From an uncultured Clostridia bacterium (lineage in GTDB: Bacteria > Bacillota > Clostridia > Christensenellales > Borkfalkiaceae), in NCBI GenBank assembly GCA_934271245.1, contig CAKQQY010000008.1, forward strand, positions 1-59,927: a stretch of DNA of 59,927 nucleotides, read 5' to 3'. Every line of letters begins with the position of its first letter. Position 1 is the first letter of the stretch. A model generated the notes under the pieces. The model made no database searches, had not been told where the DNA came from, and worked only from the letters and a program-made list of their open reading frames with translations. The position numbers were made by a program, and so were the translations under genes. Below are positions 58,476-59,927 of the stretch, piece after piece.

Positions 58476-58679
58476 ATGGAACCGAAAATAATTCTTAACC
58501 CCGATAAAGAAGTGGTTAAAACGGTAAGAGAAGGCTTAAAAAGAACGGGCGGATATTGCCCTTGCAAACTTATAAGAAACGAAGACACCAAGTGCATGTG
58601 CAAAGAGTTCAGAGAACAGATCGCCGACCCCGAATTCGAAGGTTTCTGCCATTGCCTTTTGTATTACAAAAAGAAATAA
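58476..58679 (+). CDS. Small ferredoxin-thioredoxin-reductase catalytic-subunit-like protein
   Basis: The 67-residue product shows the FTR-beta cysteine pattern: GGYCPCKLIR (near 25-34), DTKCMCKEFREQI (near 37-49) and FCHCLLYYKK (near 57-66). The six Cys are arranged as CPC, CMC and CHC, as in the catalytic subunit that holds a 4Fe-4S cluster and a disulfide. It is shorter than plant-type FTR and has no variable subunit nearby. It probably acts in electron or disulfide transfer. A strong ribosome site AAAGGAGAGAG precedes it. Confidence 0.82.
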   Translation: MEPKIILNPDKEVVKTVREGLKRTGGYCPCKLIRNEDTKCMCKEFREQIADPEFEGFCHCLLYYKKK

Positions 58680-58683
58680 AAAT

Positions 58684-58712
58684 AAACTCTGTCGTAAACC
58701 GATAGAGTTTTT
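58684..58712 (+). terminator. Terminator of the FTR-like gene
   Basis: AAACTCTxTCG pairs with CGAxAGAGTTT, then TTTTT. Confidence 0.75.
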
Positions 58713-58723
58713 TCATAAACGAA

Positions 58724-58753
58724 AAAAACGCAGGGCGAAAGCCTTGCGTTTTT
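58724..58753 (-). terminator. Terminator of the zinc-ribbon/DUF4190 gene
   Basis: AAAAACGCAxGGC pairs with GCCxTGCGTTTTT around GAAA. Confidence 0.75.
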
Positions 58754-58773
58754 AGCGGTCGAAAAATAATTCG

Positions 58774-59139
58774 TTAAAAGGGTATAGTCGTGGCGACAAA
58801 TATTATAAATATCCAGTAAATACACCAGAATGCGAACGTGATTGACGATATAATAACGCCTGCGAGAGCCAAACCGTGTCCCGAATTCGTTTCTTTAGGC
58901 GCGTTAAGCCCTATAATGCTGAAAACCAGTCCGAGCGCGGGAATAATGCAAAAAAAGAATCCCAAATAAATCGAAACGAGCGAAAGAACGAATCCTGCAA
59001 TCGAAAACGGGTTCGATTTTTTTACGGGAGCGGGTGTCTGAACGTTCGCGTTTATAGGCGCGGAAGTCGTAGCCGTTCCGCAAAACGGACAAAATTTCAT
59101 TTCGTCGTTTATCTGTTTACCGCAATTTCTGCAAAACAT
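58774..59139 (-). CDS. Zinc-ribbon protein with DUF4190 membrane domain
   Basis: The 121-residue product starts with a zinc ribbon (CRNCGKQINDEMKFCPFCG, residues 3-21), a short linker, and two membrane segments (about 45-75 and 88-115) of the DUF4190 type. This layout is common in Clostridia with no defined role. GGAG-type site present. Confidence 0.8.
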   Translation of the reverse strand: MFCRNCGKQINDEMKFCPFCGTATTSAPINANVQTPAPVKKSNPFSIAGFVLSLVSIYLGFFFCIIPALGLVFSIIGLNAPKETNSGHGLALAGVIISSITFAFWCIYWIFIIFVATTIPF

Positions 59140-59269
59140 AATTACCTTCTCCTTACGGTAAAAATAATAATACGTTTCGTCGGTTTAGTCAAGTGTTTTG
59201 CAAAAAACGGCAAAAGAGTTATTCCTTTTTCGGCGCGGCAAACGGTTTTCCGCGAATAAACCTTTGTTT

Positions 59270-59419
59270 TTAGTTAGTCGTCTGCGTGTTAAAGAAGTTG
59301 CAATTCGTATTAGTAGTGGTTAGAAGCGCTAACAAAAGGAAAAGTTGAGTGGAAGAAAGGGTGTTGTTGCTCGTAAGCAAAAGCAAAAGAGCGATTAAAA
59401 CGATATTGTTGGAATTCAT
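59270..59419 (-). CDS. 49-residue small hydrophobic protein
   Basis: AGGAGG lies 4 bases before the ATG on the minus strand. The product starts MNSNNIVLIALLLLLTS, continues with LSSTQLFLLLALLTT and ends Asn/Thr-rich. It has two short Leu-rich segments separated by Asn/Ser/Thr. The strong ribosome site supports a true gene; the role is unknown. The remaining stretch to 59543 holds only the next promoter region. Confidence 0.65.
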   Translation of the reverse strand: MNSNNIVLIALLLLLTSNNTLSSTQLFLLLALLTTTNTNCNFFNTQTTN

Positions 59420-59542
59420 AAAACCTCCTGAAATACAAAATTCGATTATATATTCTCTTTTGCGACTTTATTTTTAAGTTTTCCCCCTGAAAATAATGAT
59501 AGTATATATGTACAAATATTATATGCAGGGGGAAATGAAAAA

Positions 59543-59875
59543 ATGAACATTTTATTAGACAGACAAAAACAATCTTTGGTAAAAGATTACATTCCGGACG
59601 GCGAAGTGCTTGACGAACTCGTAGGATTCTTTTCGATATTTTCCGATTATACGAGATTGCGTATAGTGTCGGCGTTGTCGATATCGGAAATGTGCGTAAG
59701 CGACTTGTCGAAACTGCTGAAAATCAACCAGACGACGGTTTCTCATCAGTTGCGGATATTAAAAAATCTTAACGCGGTAAAAACCAAAAGACAGGGCAAA
59801 GTCATATTCTATTCGTTAAGAAGCGACGCGTTAGGAGACGTACTTTTAAAGGGAGTGGAATTTTTAGGTTACTAA
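59543..59875 (+). CDS. ArsR-type winged-helix regulator
   Basis: The 110-residue product has an N-terminal arm (1-30) and a winged HTH (about 31-100), with FSDYTRLRIVSAL, the recognition helix NQTTVSHQLRIL near 63-74, and the wing RQGKVIFYSLR. There is no CxC metal motif of ArsR/SmtB type; His and Asp near the end could form an alpha5 site. It likely represses a downstream gene outside the window, probably a metal or stress exporter by analogy. GGGGG sits upstream of the ATG. Confidence 0.88.
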   Translation: MNILLDRQKQSLVKDYIPDGEVLDELVGFFSIFSDYTRLRIVSALSISEMCVSDLSKLLKINQTTVSHQLRILKNLNAVKTKRQGKVIFYSLRSDALGDVLLKGVEFLGY

Positions 59876-59927
59876 TCTGCTTGATAATCTTTGGAAAATC
59901 ATATATAATATAAGCGTAGAAGTGTTC

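Overview
The window looks like a chromosome piece from an uncultivated gut-type member of the Bacillota (class Clostridia). It has modest GC, AT-rich spacers, strong AGGAG ribosome sites and sigma-A promoters with 17-base spacers. Its gene set fits too: a DUF6062 protein, a DUF421/DUF4363 pair, a THF riboswitch with FolT, a 90-residue HU protein, FprA and an M18 aminopeptidase. I cannot name a genus.

Positions 1-18600 are the right end of a prophage, probably podovirus-like. In order it carries a large tail protein, three fibre or appendage genes, three small membrane proteins (lysis or exclusion candidates), a coiled-coil virion protein, and a 2724-residue polyvalent protein with an HEYTH metallopeptidase and an ADP-ribosyltransferase-like domain. 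The attachment site (about 18585-18601) looks like the 3' end of a tRNA gene with CCA, followed by a perfect 18-bp terminator hairpin.

The most unusual thing here lies inside the polyvalent gene. Three short domains of the main frame look homologous to each other. Each is followed by its own Shine-Dalgarno site and a 56-66 codon ORF in the +1 frame (12725-12925, 13199-13372, 14378-14548). Each nested ORF stops on or beside a (K/R/N)(Y/F)SLK(D/E) motif where the next main-frame domain begins. This looks like a repeated cassette of effector domain, nested small protein and processing site. An effector/immunity arrangement carried in the virion is my leading guess, not something the sequence proves.

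Downstream, 18600-18870 holds two tandem copies of a hairpin-rich repeat. A third copy follows the tRNA-Thr gene at 33433-33508. In all three cases the repeat is followed by a short copy of the adjoining tRNA 3' end, so the repeat seems to be anchored to tRNA genes. Next to that tRNA-Thr lies a 1542-residue DUF4011-helicase-nuclease gene, a probable phage defence gene of the Hhe type.

The rest is ordinary chromosome. It includes glycolipid and acyltransferase genes (24031-25984, 52035-53324), adenine deaminase, an amidohydrolase, a GH2 beta-galactosidase, esterases and a patatin. A nitroreductase-KDPG aldolase-KDG kinase operon (44205-46338) handles hexuronate-type sugar acids. There is also a flavodiiron protein, an oxidoreductase divergent from an AraC regulator, tRNA-Leu, HU, the THF-controlled folate transporter gene and, at the right edge, an ArsR-type regulator. 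Two genes, an XRE regulator and a dehydroquinate-synthase-like protein, have promoters only 7 bases from the start codon and are probably leaderless.
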